From Salvia splendens (Eukaryota > Streptophyta > Magnoliopsida > Lamiales > Lamiaceae): DNA of 64,000 nucleotides. The notes beneath the pieces are model-generated. The model was given only the letters and a program-made list of their open reading frames with translations. It did no database searches and was not told where the DNA came from. Shown here piece after piece: positions 31,091 to 42,086 of the stretch. The stretch's first letter is position 1. The number at the start of each line of letters is the position of its first letter. A program made the translations under genes and the position numbers. Where the stretch lies: contig NC_056051.1 of NCBI RefSeq assembly GCF_004379255.2, positions 11,137,968-11,201,967 of the forward strand, read 5' to 3'.

Positions 31091-32575
31091 TGAGATGGTG
31101 TCGCCCTATCTTCGTTCCACTCGGCTCTCCACTTGGTTGTTTCGGTCGAGGTCCATCATAAGTAGTTCCTGACCTCAATGTAACCTTACTCACATTTGCC
31201 TTTTCGGGTATTTGGACTGTAGACGGGAGTTTCCCTGCATTTCCTTTCAAATCACTCACCGAACTGGCCAGCTGGGCCAACTGCCTATTCATCATATCCA
31301 TGTTCGCTTTATGTTCATTCTGGGTATTTTGCATCCCCTGCACTACTTCGTTGTGGGATTGCAACTCACCCTTGATACCTTGCTGCGACGCGAGCAATTC
31401 TCCCATCATGTCCTCCATGGATCGTCTGGTCCTGTTGGAATATTGTGACTGAGTTGGGCCTTGGTGCTGGTTATACTGGGAACTTTGGTTGGGCTGGAAA
31501 TTTTGGAAGTTTTGTTGGTTCTGGTTAGGTGGGTATTGGTTATACTGGCCAGAAGGGTTATACTGGTCTTGGTGATATTGGTTCTTGTTCTGGTTTTGGA
31601 AATGATTTTGGTTCTGATGGTGTTGGGGTGCTTGATTCGGCTGATTTTGGTAATTTTGGAAGTTTCTCTGGTGGGGTGGTATATAGACAGGGTTTGGGCT
31701 TTGGTGTTGTGGGTTTTGGTTTTGGGATTGTTGGTTCCTTCCTGACCAGTTGAACTGGTGGTCCGGGTTTGCTGGCCCACGGTTGGGGTTTGGGTTCGAG
31801 TGGGGGTGATATTGGTTCTGACCTTGACCTTGGTTTTGATTTTGGTTCCCATCTCCCCATCGAAAATTTGGGTGATCCCTCCATGGTGCGTCCCGTTGTC
31901 TCCCCTGGATCCAATTCCCATTTGAGTTAAAATACCCGACAGCATTAGCCTGCTCCATACTGACCGAGTCGTTTGGCTGATCATAGCTCGGTTCTTGGTT
32001 TCCCTGTTCTGCACCCTTGTAGTTCCCAACTGGGGAAGTCGGCGATGTATTCTTCTCGATTGCGCTCAGGAGTGACTTCTTCAGCTCATCCATCTTCAAA
32101 TCCATCTTCTGTTCAAGCTTCTACTCCTGGTCAGTAGACGAGGCACTTGCAACCCTTTCTCGGTTGTATCCATCCCTTGAATGGTCATACTCCTTCTTCA
32201 CACTCAGTAGTTTCCTTAGGACCCTCTTCGCTTCGCTGACCCGTAGCTGCGTGAAGCTTCCTCCGGACGACGAATTGGCCAGGTCCTTGGTTGTTATGTT
32301 CATCCCCTCATAGAAGGTATGATGTATCTCAATGTCCGCCATGCGATGATTGGGACATGCATCTAAAAGGCCCATATACCTCGCCCAATAATCGCTCAAA
32401 GGTTTATCGTACCCTTGCTTCACACTAGTTATTTCCCTTTTCAGCGCGCTTGTCTTGGATGACGGGAAAAACTCGCCTAGGAATACTGACTTGAAATCAG
32501 TCCAACTCTCAATGGAGTCGGGGGGCAGGCGCATGAACCAGGTGTTAGCCTCCCCTTTCAGTACGAACGGTCCAG
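31077..32575 (-). pseudogene. Athila gag, left unit (5'-truncated)
   Basis: Gag forms the virus-like particle. The frame begins at the unit junction inside the capsid-like retrotrans_gag domain: FMRLPPDSIESW, VFLGEFFPSSKTSALKRE and YWARYMGLLDACPNHRM. TAG at 32121 replaces CGG of the right unit, a CG-to-TA double change. Next come a helical segment and a stretch of about 150 residues very rich in Q, N and P. Where Athila Gags usually carry a CCHC zinc knuckle, the aligned GAEQGNQEPSYDQPN has no cysteine. The C-terminal KVTLRSGTTYDGPRP is typical for the end of Athila Gag. The first half of gag is missing. Confidence 0.85.
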
Positions 32576-32580
32576 CCCGT
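32571..32580. other. Junction between the two internal units of the composite
   Basis: On the plus strand gag sequence (TTTCAGTACGAACGGTCCAG) passes directly into extra-ORF sequence (CCCGTCAGCCATCCCGTCAG). The extra ORF at 9376-9410 also has GGTCCAG at this point, so seven bases are shared by both parents. No LTR, PBS or polypurine tract lies at the join. Confidence 0.8.
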
Positions 32581-33784
32581 CAGCCATCCCGTCAGCCTCT
32601 TCACCTTGGCCACTCAGTGTTGGAGAGACCGCTTCGGTTTCCATTGCAGTATCCTCTAGGTCAGTAACAGGTAAAGACTCCTCCCCAGGTTTTGTGGGAG
32701 TAGCCCTTTCCTCATCACTCAAGATTTCCACCGGATCTGCCTCTGTGTTCGGCTTCGCCTTACTAGTTGCCCACTTTCCTGAGCATCGTTGAGATACCCT
32801 TTGTGGCTTTGGCCGACTAGCCTTAGGTTCGCCCTTCAACACCAACTTCCTCTTGACGGCCTTCGGTTTTGTCACTGGAGGTGCCACTGGGTTGGGTACT
32901 TCTGGTCTTGCTTCTGTTTCTTTTACTTTCGTTTCCTGTGCTTCAATAGATGTATCACCCCTCTCTGCTTCTGGCTGGGGTGATTCCGGCATAATCTCTT
33001 CTTCCCTAGCTTGGCTTTCCGAGCGGTTTCCTTCTTCGGCTTCTTCACTCTCTCCTACTGCTCGTGATGCGAGGTCTAGCTCCTCAGCCACCACGGCAAG
33101 TGTCATCTTCTATTCGATTGACATCATCTAAAATAGCCTGAAATTCCTCATCGGTCATTAGGCCTCATCGGTCATTAGGCCCTGCTTCTTGGCTGATTCG
33201 TTCAGATCTATCTCCTCCCTCGCCACTTTTCGGGGAACAACTCCTGCCGTCAGCATTTTCCCTGACTCAACTGCTCCCTGTAGGCTCCCCTGTTCCTGAC
33301 CTTTCCTCGCTTCGCGTTATTCCGAGTCGGAATCGTAATGAGCTGAAATGGGGTCAATCTCCATTGAATCACTGTGTTGTGGAGTTTCTGAGAATTCCGA
33401 GGACTTAGGTGGTGGGGTAGTCGATGGAGCTTCTCTTTCTGGTGGAATTCTGGAGGAAGTCGCAATGGGGGTGGGGAGTGTTGTTGTAGATGGCACAATC
33501 GGTTCCGAAGGATTTTCTCCGATTACTCTCTCTTGTCCCCCGGTTTGACCCAAACCGGCCAGCGCAGCCGACCAATCCCTATTGGGGTCCTGCTGTCGAA
33601 GAAACGCCGCCATTGCTTCCAAGGAGACCATTGTTGGCGCTTTAGGAGCCGGCACCGATGGTTGCAGTTGCGGTTGCGGTTGTGGGCTCGGCGGTCGTTA
33701 TTCCCGCAGTGGTGGTGATTCTGGTTTTTCTTCCCTGCGGGTTGAAGTGGGTTTGATTTTTGTTGCGAATGCCTTCTTTCCAAT
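32576..33784 (-). pseudogene. Extra ORF, right unit of composite (truncated)
   Basis: N-terminal part of the Athila extra ORF, nearly identical to the left unit. The start is ATT instead of ATG at 33784. MVSLEAMAAFLRQQDPNRDW and the P/S/T-rich region follow, and the 17-bp tandem duplication (33146-33179) shifts frame before the acidic region. A further one-base insertion near 33100 (CGGCAAGTGTC against CGGCAGTGTC) breaks the frame after DDVNR. The ORF ends at GMADGLD where it is joined to gag. It retains less than the left unit and has no ATHILA ORF-1-like domain. Confidence 0.83.
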
Positions 33785-34330
33785 GGCTTAGATCTGTGAA
33801 ATTCTGGGTATAAAGTGGGGGTTGGTGTTTGTGGAGTGACGGTGGAAATTTTGCAGAGAGAAAAATTTGCAGAGAGAAATTGTGAAGTGAAAAATTGGGG
33901 AGACGGCTGGTTATGGTTGGAATAGGGCAGTTGTGGGTTTGCAACCGGTTATAGGCGGTTCCAAATCGCGTCGTTTTGAGGGAGAGGCGATTGAGAATAC
34001 CGACTCCTGATTGGTCGGCGTGTCCACTCTCTCTGCTCACGTGCCCCTTCCAGCCGCTGCCACCCTGCAAAAGCTGCAGAAAGTCCACAAATTCAAATTC
34101 GTCCCTTAATGATTTCCCCCTATATTTTCCTAGATTAGAAATAAAGTAAAAAGGACACTTAAATAAAATAGGAGTTTCACCAAAATGGTATTCTGATGGT
34201 CAGTACGTACTCCAAATTAATATTTGAGGTCCGAAAAATATTTTTGGTTTTTTTTAAAACTAACTAGCATGCAAAGGTTCAAATTAATTAACTACCACAT
34301 ATGTACCATATTTACATCTTCCTTAGGAAA

Positions 34331-34397
34331 ATTGGAATTCTACTTTGCCAGCATATGTACATTACCCTAAAAGGAGCTAGCCCAGTGGAATTCCAAT
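34331..34397. repeat. Post-integrase inverted repeat, right unit
   Basis: Same arms as at 11117-11183 and 26868-26934, located 15 bases past the integrase stop at 34412. Confidence 0.85.
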
Positions 34398-34411
34398 CCC
34401 CATCCTACCGG

Positions 34412-37303
34412 TCAGTATGAAACCGGAGTATGTGGTTGCAGTGGGAATTCATCCACTATAGCCACATCACTATTGGCCCTAAATACCTTCAGCCTATGCC
34501 CATTCACAATAAAGGGTTCAGAGTTAGGAAGAATCCCTGAAATCTCCACTGCTCCATTAGAACGGAGTGCGGTGATGATATAAGGCCCTGTCCATTTCGG
34601 CTTGAGTTTTCCAGGCATGAGCTTCAACCTCGACTGGAAGAGTAGTATTTTCTGCCCAACATGAAGATCTTTGGTCCTCAGATTCCTGTCGTGCCACAAT
34701 TTGGTTCGCTCTTTGTACCATACGGCTGAATCAAACGACTCCAATCTGAGTTCCTCTAACTCCTGCAGCTGCAGCTTCCTTTCCTCTTCACAGACTGTAG
34801 CATCCATATTCACTTGTTGTACTGCCCAGTATGCTCGGTGCTCAATTCCCACTGGTAAGTGGCACATTTTTCCAAAAATGATTCGGTACGGGGACATTCC
34901 TATGGAGGTTTTGTAGGCTGTACGATATGCCCATAGAGAATCCTCTAACCTCATACTCCAGTCCTTCCTGGAAGGATTTACGGTCTTCTCCAGAATCTTC
35001 TTTATCTCTCGGTTAGAAATCTCTGCCTGCCCGTTTGCTTGCGGGTGGTAGGGGCTTGATAGTCTGTGATGCACACCATACTTCTTCATCAAGGCTTCGA
35101 TGGTGCGGTTACAGAAGTGGGTGCCTTGATCGGATATTATAGCCCTTGATACTCCGAATCGACTGAAAATGTTACTTTTGAGGAACTTGGTCACCTCCCT
35201 TGCTTCCCACGTGCTTGTGGCCTTGGCTTCTACCCACTTGGAGACGTAATCCACTGCAACTAGGATATACAAATTGCCATAGGATGAAGGAAAAAGACCC
35301 ATGAAGTCCTATCCCCATATGTCGTATAACTCACAGACAATTACCGGAACTTGGGGCATCTCATCTTTTGCAGATATCCCACCGGTCAGTTGACAACGTT
35401 CATAACTTCTGCAGAACTCGTACGCGTCCTTGTTGAACGTTGGCCAATAAAAACCGCTATCCAGAATCTTCCTTGCTGTCTTCTTAGGACCGAAGTGTCT
35501 TCCACATGCTAAGGAGTGACAATGGATCAAGACATCCGCTGCTCCCAGTCAGGAATGCACCTCCTTATCACTTGATCGGATCCCACTCTCCACAGATAGG
35601 GGTCGTCCCAAAAGTAATATTTTGCTTCACTCTTAATATTCATTCTTTGGGCCTTGGTAATACTCGGCACTTCTGGAAGCTCTCCAGTCACTAGGTAGTT
35701 GGCTAGGTCTGCATACCATGGTTCTTGCCCTACCTTTTCTTTCCCTCTTGCTGTATCATACTGGCCAGTAAGCTTCATCACTTCTTTCCAGTCAATTTTC
35801 CTGACCTCAAAAACCACCTCACATAAATGCTCCTCTGGAAACTTGTCGTGCACCTCTTCGTTGTTTCCATCTTGCACTATTCTACTCAAATGGTCTGCCA
35901 CCTTGTTCTCGACTCCTTTCTTATCTTCCACTTCCCAATCAAATTCTTGTAACAAGAGTACCCATCGGATCAAACGGGGTTTGGATTCTTTCTTGGCAAT
36001 CAGATATTTAATCGCTGCATGGTCAGTATATACGATGACCTTGGATCCCAACAAGTATGGCCGGAACTTCTTGAAAGAATACACCACTGCCAGCATCTCA
36101 TTTTCAGTGGTATCGTAATTCCGATGGGCTTGATTCAGAGTCTTAGATGCATAAAAAATTACGTACCTCTTCCCATCGATCTTCTGACCCAGTACGGCTC
36201 CCACTGCATAGTCGCTGGCGTCACACATTACTTCGAAAGGATAGTCCCAGTCAGGAGCCCGTATGATAGGTGCGGATATCAGCTTTTCCCTGAGAAGGTT
36301 GAAAGCAGCCTTGCATTGCTCATCAAAAACGAACTCCACTTCATTCTGAAGAAGTAGGGTAAGGGGTTGGGCGATCTTGGAGAAATCCTTGATAAATCTT
36401 CGATAAAATCCGGCGTGCCCCAAGAAGCCCCTTATCCCCTTCTGATCAGTAGGAAACGGCAATTTGGATATAACGTCCACCTTGGCTCGATCCACCTGGA
36501 TTCCTCTCTCTGAGATCACGTGTCCTAGAACAATCCCCTCGGTGACCATAAAATGACAATTCTCAAAGTTCAAAACCAAACTCCTTGCTTGACACCTTTC
36601 GAGAACTATGTCTAAGTGATGAAGGCATGAGTCGAAAGAATCTCCGTAGACCGTAAAGTCATCCATAAATATCTCTATACAGTCCTCAATTAGATCGGAG
36701 AATATGCTAATCATACATCTTTGAAACGTACCTGGAGCGTTGCATAGGCCGAAAGGCATGCGTCTGTATGCATAGGTTCTGAATGGGCAAGTGAATGTAG
36801 TCTTATCCTGGTCCTCAGGATCCACGTAAATTTGGAAATATCCGTTGTATCCATCCAAAAAGTAAAAGTACTTCTTACTAGCTAGTCTCTCCAACATTTG
36901 GTCGATGAAAGGCAAAGGGAAATGGTCCTTCCTCGTTGCATTGTTCAGCTTTCGGTAATCGATGCACATTCGCCAACCCGTGACTAGCCTCGTTGGGATC
37001 AGCTCATTCCTCTCATTTTGAACGACTTGGATTCCCGACTGCTTTGGAACCATGTGGATCGGGCTGACCCAGTCACTATCCGGCACTGAATAGATAATCC
37101 CTAGCGACAACAATTTCAAGATTTCCTTCAATATTTCTTCTCGCATGTTAGGGTTTACCTTCCTTTGAGCATCTCGATGCTCTTTTTCTCCTTCCTCCAG
37201 CCTAATATGGTGCATGCAGACGTCGGGGCTTATCCCCACCAAATCTGTAAGACTCCATCCAATCGCTTTCTTGTTCTTGCTCAGCACAGTCAGTAGTCTC
37301 GCC
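34412..37303 (-). pseudogene. Athila RT, RNase H and integrase, right unit
   Basis: RT and RNase H are open in one frame from 37303 to 35527. Visible in order are [65 protein letters not shown] (catalytic), [41 protein letters not shown] and [17 protein letters not shown]. Integrase is shifted at 35527-35530 (same indel as the left unit) and stopped at 35309, where TAT of the left unit is TAG. The core frame 35302-34412 then has [16 protein letters not shown] and [11 protein letters not shown]. The zinc finger reads CRSYERCQ, lacking one cysteine. This is the most complete RT/RNase H in the window, but it is preceded by an in-frame TAA after protease, so it would not be made by simple read-through of gag. 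Confidence 0.92.
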
Positions 37304-38007
37304 TCTTATTCCTTTGTAAGGCTGCTGCTGATGATCACTGGATATGAGTTCTCCTCTCCGAGGAAAGCATACTTCAGATTCGATGGCAGTTTCTTCAGCT
37401 CGACTTGGGGTGGAAGTGTGTCTTCGGGTAGAGGGTTTCTTTCAGCTTCTCCTTCTTTTTCTAATTCACCCCCTGGGGGTTCCTCAATACTAGCTGGTAG
37501 CTGAGCCCCTGCGGCACCAATGAACTCTGATTTCTGGCAAAATTCCTTGATCGCTCCTTCTATTTCTTCATCAGTCAACCCTTGGCTACTGATCAGATCG
37601 CACCATGCAGCAGCTTCTACGTCGGTAAAATCATGCACTCTAACCAACACATTCTCTAAAACACCCTCAGGACTTATGCATGACCTATCAGCCAGTTGGA
37701 TCAACACCCTAGTACTCGACAATCTAACTCCCTTCAATCGGTTATAGATTGACAATGGCATAACATTTATAGATGCCCCCAGGTCACACATTGCATGCTC
37801 GACTTTTACATCTCCTACAGTTATGGGTAGAGTGAACATACCTGGGTCGGCTCTCTTATGTAGTAGTTTTTCCTGCACAATCGCCGACGCTATCCCTTCC
37901 ACCATGATCTTCCCATCCTCCTGGGCTTTCCCGGCTATGAACTCCTTAATGAATTTCCCAAGAGGGGGTAGCTTCACGGCTTGGAGGAATGGTATGATGA
38001 CATCCAA
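37304..38007 (-). pseudogene. Athila protease, right unit, with 300-bp in-frame deletion
   Basis: It retains the active-site MCDLGASINVMPLSIYNRL and the flanking GDVKVEHA. Then VRVHDFT joins directly to DVEAAAWCDL. The left unit has 100 extra codons here (30126-30425), including GILLGRPFLRTAKTIVD and the DFHVEKF connector. The deletion endpoints lie in GTCGG and GTAGG, and the frame is kept. Without the C-terminal half of the fold the protease should not work. One-base length differences near 38018 and 38053 relative to the left unit shift and restore the upstream linker frame. Confidence 0.85.
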
Positions 38008-38053
38008 TTTCCCAAAATCGACAAGTAATCCACCGGGTTCCCCTTCTTTCTTT

Positions 38054-38290
38054 TTATAACAAAGCGGAAAGGGAATGGTTTCTCCCCTTTCTCTCTTCTA
38101 CCGGTCCCTCAGCAACCTCCGTGGAATCTTCCTTGGGCAAATTCTGGAACTGAGTCTCCGTTCTGGATTCTACCTCTTGATGGGGTTTCTTCCTGACCAG
38201 TACGTTCTCGGGTTCACCTCCTCCACATGGCGTCTTCCCCAAGAAAAATGGGTCCTGCATCCGAGGCATGGATCTATTAAGTTCTTCCAC
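38054..38290 (-). pseudogene. Gag-protease linker, right unit
   Basis: Counterpart of 30854-31090: EELNRSMPRMQDPFFLGK followed by an acidic segment. It is out of frame with gag and with protease, like the left unit, so these indels predate the duplication. Confidence 0.62.
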
Positions 38291-40169
38291 TGAGATGGTG
38301 TCGCCCTATCTTCGTTCCACTCGGCTCTCCACTTGGTTGTTTCGGTCGAGGTCCATCATAAGTAGTTCCTGACCTCAATGTAACCTTACTCACATTTTCC
38401 TTTTCGGGTATTTGGACTGTAGACGGGAGTTTCCCTGCATTTCCTTTCAAATCACCCACCGAACTGGCCAGCTGGGCCAACTGCCTATTCATCATATCCA
38501 TGTTCGCTTTATGTTCATTCTGGGTATTTTGCATCCCCTGCACTACTTCGTTGTGGGATTGCAACTCACCCTTGATACCTTGCTGCGACGCGAGCAATTC
38601 TCCCATCATGTCCTCCATGGATCGTCTGGTCCTGTTGGAATGTTGTGACTGATTTGGGCCCTGGTGTTGGTTATACTGGGAACTTTGGTTGGGCTGGAAA
38701 TTTTGGAAGTTTTGCTGGTTCTGGTTAGGTGGGTATTGGTTATACTGGCCAGAAGGGTTATACTGGTCTTGGTGATATTGGTTCTGGTTCTGGTTTTGGA
38801 AATGATTTTGGTTCTGATGGTGTTGGGGTGCTTGATTCGGCTGATTTTGGTAATTTTGGAAGTTTCTCTGGTGGGGTGGTATATAGACAGGGTTTGGGCA
38901 TTGGTGTTGTGGGTTTTGGTTTTGGGATTGTTGGTTCCTTCCTGACCAGTTGAACTGGTGGTCCGGGTTTGCTGGCCCATGGTTGGGGTTTGGGTTCGAG
39001 TGGGGGTGATATTGGTTCTGACCTTGACCTTGGTTTTGATTTTGGTTCCCATCTCCCCATCGAAAATTTGGGTGATCCCTCCATGGTGCGTCCCGTTGTC
39101 TCCCCTGGATCCAATTCCCATTTGAGTTAAAATACCCGACAGCATTAGCCTGCTCCATACTGACCGAGTCGTTTGGCTGATCATAGCTCGGTTCTTGGTT
39201 TCCCTGTTCTGCACCCTTGTAGTTCCCAACTGGGGAAGTCGGCGATGTATTCTTCTCGATTGCGCTCAGGAGTGACTTCTTCAGCTCATCCATCTTCAAA
39301 TCCATCTTCTGTTCAAGCTTCCGCTCCTGGTCAGTAGACGAGGCACTTGCAACCCTTTCTCGGTTGTATCCATCCCTTGAATGGTCATACTCCTTCTTCG
39401 CACTCAGTAGTTTCCTTAGGACCCTCTTCGCTTCGCTGACCCGTAGCTGCGTGAAGCTTCCTCCCGACGACGAATTGGCCAGGTCCTTGGTTGTTATGTT
39501 CATCCCCTCATAAAAGGTATGATGTATCTCAATGTCCGCCATGCGATGATTGGGACATGCATCTAAAAGGCCCATATACCTCGCCCAATAATCGCTCAAA
39601 GGTTTATCGTACCCTTGCTTCACACTAGTTATTTCCCTTTTCAGCGCGCTTGTCTTGGATGACGGGAAAAAACTCGCCTAGGAATACTGACTTGAAATCA
39701 GCCCAACTCTCAATGGAATCGGCAAGGCCTTCAGTCTATAATCATCCTTAGTCGCTCCTGCTGGCCTTCTCTGTGCCCTACATATTTTACAAAACTCATG
39801 TAGGAACTCATACGGCCCTTCGTAACTCTTCCCGCAGTATGTAGGCAGAATTGCGATCACATGAGGCTTCACATCACAGGCAGTTTGCCCTGGGGTCACA
39901 ACTATGGCTTGAGGTGGTTCTCCCTCGGTATGTGCGTTCAGCGTCCCGATCTCAGGATCTTCTTCTCCTTGAGCGGCCATCCTTCTCGGGTTTCCCTCTA
40001 TCCTTGGTATCTCTTCCGGTATTGGTCCTTCTATGGTGTATTGCTCCTCGTCACTACTCGAACCTAAGTCAGACAAAGTTGTTGACAGGCCAGAACGAGT
40101 GGTCACGAGTATAGTTCCTCGCTGGAGTATATTCGGTCCCCGATGGTCAGGAGCCGAGCTGCTGCTCAT
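38277..40169 (-). pseudogene. Athila gag, right unit, with its true N-terminus
   Basis: ATG at 40169 starts MSSSSAPDHRGPN, 87 bases downstream of the primer-binding site. The N-terminal domain (PHVIAILPTYCGKSYEGP, EFLHEFCKICRAQRRPAGAT) is seen only in this unit. At about 39721-39726 a deletion of roughly 50 bases relative to the left unit removes the segment around EANTWFMRLPP and shifts the frame into TAG at 39678. An extra A in a homopolymer near 39668 restores the original frame, which is open to 38277. Domains after that match the left unit: capsid-like core, helix, Q/N/P-rich tail without a zinc knuckle, and KVTLRSGTTYDG. Confidence 0.86.
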
Positions 40170-40255
40170 AAACTGAAACGAAAAGAAAAGAGAAAAATTA
40201 TGAACAGTATATACGCCAAAGTATCACTCACAATAACAGCTAATAACGCCATTCA
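40170..40255 (-). other. Leader between PBS and gag start
   Basis: An 86-base untranslated leader on the minus strand with no feature I can name. Its AGCTGTTATTGTGAGTGATA part is AT-rich. Confidence 0.6.
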
Positions 40256-40273
40256 TCCCCGGCAACGGCGCCA
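40256..40273 (-). promoter_or_regulatory. Primer-binding site, tRNA-Asp type
   Basis: On the minus strand TGGCGCCGTTGCCGGGGA follows the 5' LTR by two bases. It is complementary to the 3' end of plant tRNA-Asp, the primer I know for Athila. It is the only PBS in the window and fixes the orientation and left boundary of the LTR. Confidence 0.92.
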
Positions 40274-40275
40274 TT

Positions 40276-41789
40276 TGAAAGAGCAGGTTTGTGCAGGTGT
40301 CGTTAAGGCAAGGATGTATCCTACTGATCAGTATGGAAGTCCCTCCTAATCCTGAACCTGGTATCAATAATCCTCAACCCACTTCTACTGGCTAGTATAG
40401 TGGACGTAAAGGTCGAATCCCACAGAGATGAATGCGTTTTGGGAATTGTGGTGATATTCTGGAAAGGTTTGGTTAGCTACCACGCTTTGGGTTGAGACTT
40501 ATCTAGGCTGGAATTTAAGGTGGTACTCTACTGACTAGGGGGTGGGAGAGGTGTTGGACAGGCGACTGTGTACGTGGAAAGTGGGGAACATGGTTTTCAG
40601 GAAGTATATGTAAAGTACTAGTTTACTATAAAAGGTTAAACAGAATATTAGAGGAAAAATAGGTAGTTAGGTGACTAGGCCTACAGGTCTGAAAAGTAAT
40701 AGCTGAAAAGTAAGGAAAAGTAAAGGACAAAAGCAAAAAGTAACTAAAAAGTAAATGTGGTCCCAAATTTGGATGTGGACATTGTCTTCTCCAACAAGTC
40801 TGAACACAAATCAAACAACTCAGGTTCCATGAACGAGAAATGCAAATTAACAACTTCACAAAAACAGATCTACAATCTAAACTCCAAATCAAAAGATTAA
40901 ACTAACGAAACTGAAATTACGCTTACTGGGTAACATGCAAGGTGGCAGAATAATGTAAACTCGGATTTCACACTAAGACACTTCTGGAAAATAAATTCAA
41001 ACAGCCACTGAACTAACAAATCACAGATCGAACAACTCCAAATGAAATCATGCTTCCAACACTTAGAAATTACTGCAACAACTAGATCTAAGCTACCTAG
41101 GCAGAATGAAACAGATTTGAACAGAAAGAGATGCATAAAAACAACTTCATTGCATAAAACGTTTGGATCTCAACAAAACACTTCAAAGGATGATAAGTAC
41201 TGAAAATGCAACAGATCCAACGAAAGAGAACAAGTAAAGGTTAACTAAGAAAGCAAATAAAGATTGTTTTGCCACTCCGAGCGATGAAACTGCTACTACT
41301 ATAGAATAAACTGGCTGGAACGGTGGAAGGCGAATCTCCGGCGGACTTCTGGAACTTCAGGTGACCATGGTTGTGGCGAGGAACGAGAATTACGAAGGAT
41401 AATGCAGAAGGAGGGATCTACCGAAGAGAAATTGCTAACTAAGCATAGGAGTTAACTAACTAATTGGTCCTCATTCTCTCTCCAAGTGGCTTCCTTTTAT
41501 AGGGAGGCCTCCCATGATTTTTAGGGTAGACTTCGAACATGAAATGACTCTTTTGCCCCCTTGCTTGCGGTTGATCTTCCCAGCTATCCTTCTTCTCCAT
41601 CTCGAGCCTTTTTGGCATGCATACTGGTCAGGATAACAACATCCTGACGCCCTTTTCGCCTGAAGTATCCGAAGCTTTGCCTACTGGCTAGAACACTTCC
41701 CTGCACACTTTAGCAACTGTTTTGCAGAATATACGCCAATTATGCACATTATACTGACCAGTAACCAAGGCCTAGAATACGACTTATCA
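40276..41789 (-). repeat. 5' LTR of composite Athila, complete (1514 bp)
   Basis: On the minus strand it begins TGATAAGTCGTATTC and ends CCTGCTCTTTCA, with TG/CA ends, AAGAG outside and PBS inside. A CTATAAAAGG promoter motif lies near 41502-41493. Short TACTGGTCAGTAT / CTACTGGCTAGTATA-like motifs recur inside it. Plus-strand open frames at 40626-41136 are AT-rich and have no family resemblance. Confidence 0.93.
41494..41501 (-). promoter_or_regulatory. TATA box of family B LTR
   Basis: TATAAAAG on the minus strand, in CTCCCTATAAAAGGAAGCC, about 290 bases into the LTR, a position equivalent to that in LTR A. Confidence 0.6.
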
Positions 41790-41794
41790 AAGAG
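41790..41794. repeat. Target-site duplication of composite Athila (right)
   Basis: AAGAG directly after ACTTATCA; it matches 24429-24433. Confidence 0.88.
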
Positions 41795-42086
41795 TTGCAA
41801 GAATGGGCAAGGATCGATTTCCACTACTGCCGTATAGTTGCAACATCTCTAAGGCACAATTGTTAGGCTTTGGGAGATGGCTTTCTGGCAAGAAAGTGTT
41901 AATGGCCCTCCCCCTTAGCGGGCCACTTTGTACCCTACTGTCAGACCTGGATGTGGGGACCCTTGAGGTTGGGGTTTCAACCTTTTGCAAGAATACTCTA
42001 TTTGAGAATTGTCTCAATACTTTATTCTATCTTTACTTCTTTACTTTATTTTTTCATATTTATCTCTCTATTTAATTTTTAAAACA
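41795..42086 (+). other. Target DNA right of the Athila, unrecognised
   Basis: With the Athila removed, this continues from 24428. A 90-codon frame (41803-42075) reads RFPLLPYSCNISKAQLLGF and a serine/leucine-rich continuation. I do not recognise it. It could be a remnant of a coding exon. Confidence 0.3.

Larger units (their letters stand above)
24434..41789 (-). mobile_element. Composite Athila (family B) with tandem internal duplication, TSD AAGAG
   Basis: The element is flanked by AAGAG at 24429-24433 and 41790-41794 and has TG/CA ends (TGAAAGAG... and ...ACTTATCA on plus). Reading the minus strand: 5' LTR 41789-40276, PBS, gag, protease, RT/RNase H/integrase, hairpin and extra ORF, which breaks at about 32575. 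There a second set of gag, protease, pol, hairpin and extra ORF begins, breaking at 24806 into a 373-bp LTR remnant. No LTR separates the sets. The sets are nearly identical and share lesions: gag-linker frameshift, protease-RT TAA, integrase frameshift, a 17-bp duplication and a lost extra-ORF ATG. The duplication therefore arose from an already defective copy. Confidence 0.9.

Noticed and set aside
31406..32029. Long alternative-frame ORFs over the Q/N-rich gag region (also 38606-39229 and the plus-strand VLVLVI/GIGYTGQ frames)
   Set aside because: Shadows of a repetitive CAA/AAT-rich coding tract; the gag frame itself continues through both units.
41803..42075. Possible small host gene right of the Athila
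   Set aside because: No recognisable family, and the left flank of the Athila does not extend it convincingly; listed only as unrecognised DNA.
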